From: Candidatus Saccharimonadales bacterium
GTDB lineage: Bacteria; Patescibacteriota; Saccharimonadia; UBA4664; SCTI01
NCBI GenBank assembly: GCA_030150485.1
Contig: JASLFZ010000012.1
Span: 1-5,094 of the forward strand
Length of the DNA stretch: 5,094 bases
Direction of reading: 5' to 3'
The translations under genes were made by a program, and so were the position numbers. This document shows positions 5,057 through 5,094 of the stretch, piece by piece. A model generated the notes under the pieces. That model made no database searches, was not told the DNA's origin, and saw only the letters and a program-made list of their open reading frames with translations. Each line of letters begins with the position of its first letter. Positions within the stretch are counted from its first letter, which is position 1.

Positions 5057-5094
5057 GCAAGTCGCATCAACTGCATCAAGCTCGGCGCCGCACT
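5053..5094 (+). CDS. Start of an unknown ORF, cut by window end
   Basis: ATG 5053 is preceded by a strong Shine-Dalgarno sequence, GGGAGG (5042-5047), with a 5-base gap, and overlaps the upstream stop by four bases (ATGA). Only 14 codons are visible, giving MSKSHQLHQARRRT: hydrophilic and basic, with no membrane segment yet. The ATGA arrangement and good ribosome-binding site support a true second gene of the operon. The product cannot be identified from this fragment. Confidence 0.6.
   Translation, partial: MSKSHQLHQARRRT

Noticed and set aside
1..5094. Mobile element, CRISPR array, tRNA, rRNA or defence system
   Set aside because: No repeat array, terminal inverted repeats with a transposase, cloverleaf-type RNA or defence-protein domain is seen. 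The nuclease-fold YraN and RNase HII are housekeeping proteins in a conserved neighbourhood.

Overview
The window is ordinary bacterial chromosome, with every gene on the + strand and very little space between genes. It runs from the 3' part of dnaE (replicative DNA polymerase III alpha) through rplS (ribosomal protein L19), rnhB (RNase HII), yraN (UPF0102 nuclease-fold protein) and an M3-family oligoendopeptidase F gene. It ends in a newly initiated transcription unit that starts with a 48-residue membrane peptide and a second gene cut off by the window edge. UGA is used as a stop (rnhB and the small membrane ORF), so the code is the standard bacterial one and not the UGA-sense code of Gracilibacteria/Absconditabacteria. 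The compact layout, lack of Shine-Dalgarno sequences at most starts, long acidic L19 tail and general look of the proteins suggest Candidate Phyla Radiation/Patescibacteria, possibly Saccharibacteria. This placement is an inference from protein character, not proof.

Layout: 1-1251 dnaE C-terminal part; 1254-1283 candidate promoter; 1294-1932 rplS; 1958-1984 intrinsic terminator hairpin joined directly to an extended -10 element (1984-1992); 1999-2622 rnhB; 2609-2968 yraN, overlapping rnhB by 14 bases; 2971-2976 perfect -10 hexamer; 2984-4789 pepF; 4790-4909 the only sizeable intergenic stretch, with the best promoter of the window (4824-4852) and a perfect inverted repeat beside a Shine-Dalgarno sequence; 4910-5056 small membrane ORF; 5053-5094 start of a further ORF. 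No gene-free stretch exceeds 300 bases. I see no RNA gene, CRISPR array, insertion sequence or attachment site.

The genes are housekeeping functions: chromosome replication (DnaE), ribosome assembly (L19), removal of ribonucleotides from DNA (RNase HII), a conserved nuclease-fold protein of uncertain role (YraN) and cytosolic peptide turnover (PepF). rplS-rnhB-yraN is a remnant of the widely conserved rimM-trmD-rplS-lepB-rnhB-yraN neighbourhood. The most notable signals are regulatory. The -10 elements lie 6 to 10 bases before the start codons of rplS, rnhB and pepF, predicting leaderless or nearly leaderless mRNAs, whereas the last two ORFs have clear Shine-Dalgarno sequences. I found no convincing previously undescribed multi-gene system; the two ORFs at the 3' edge are the only genes of unknown function.
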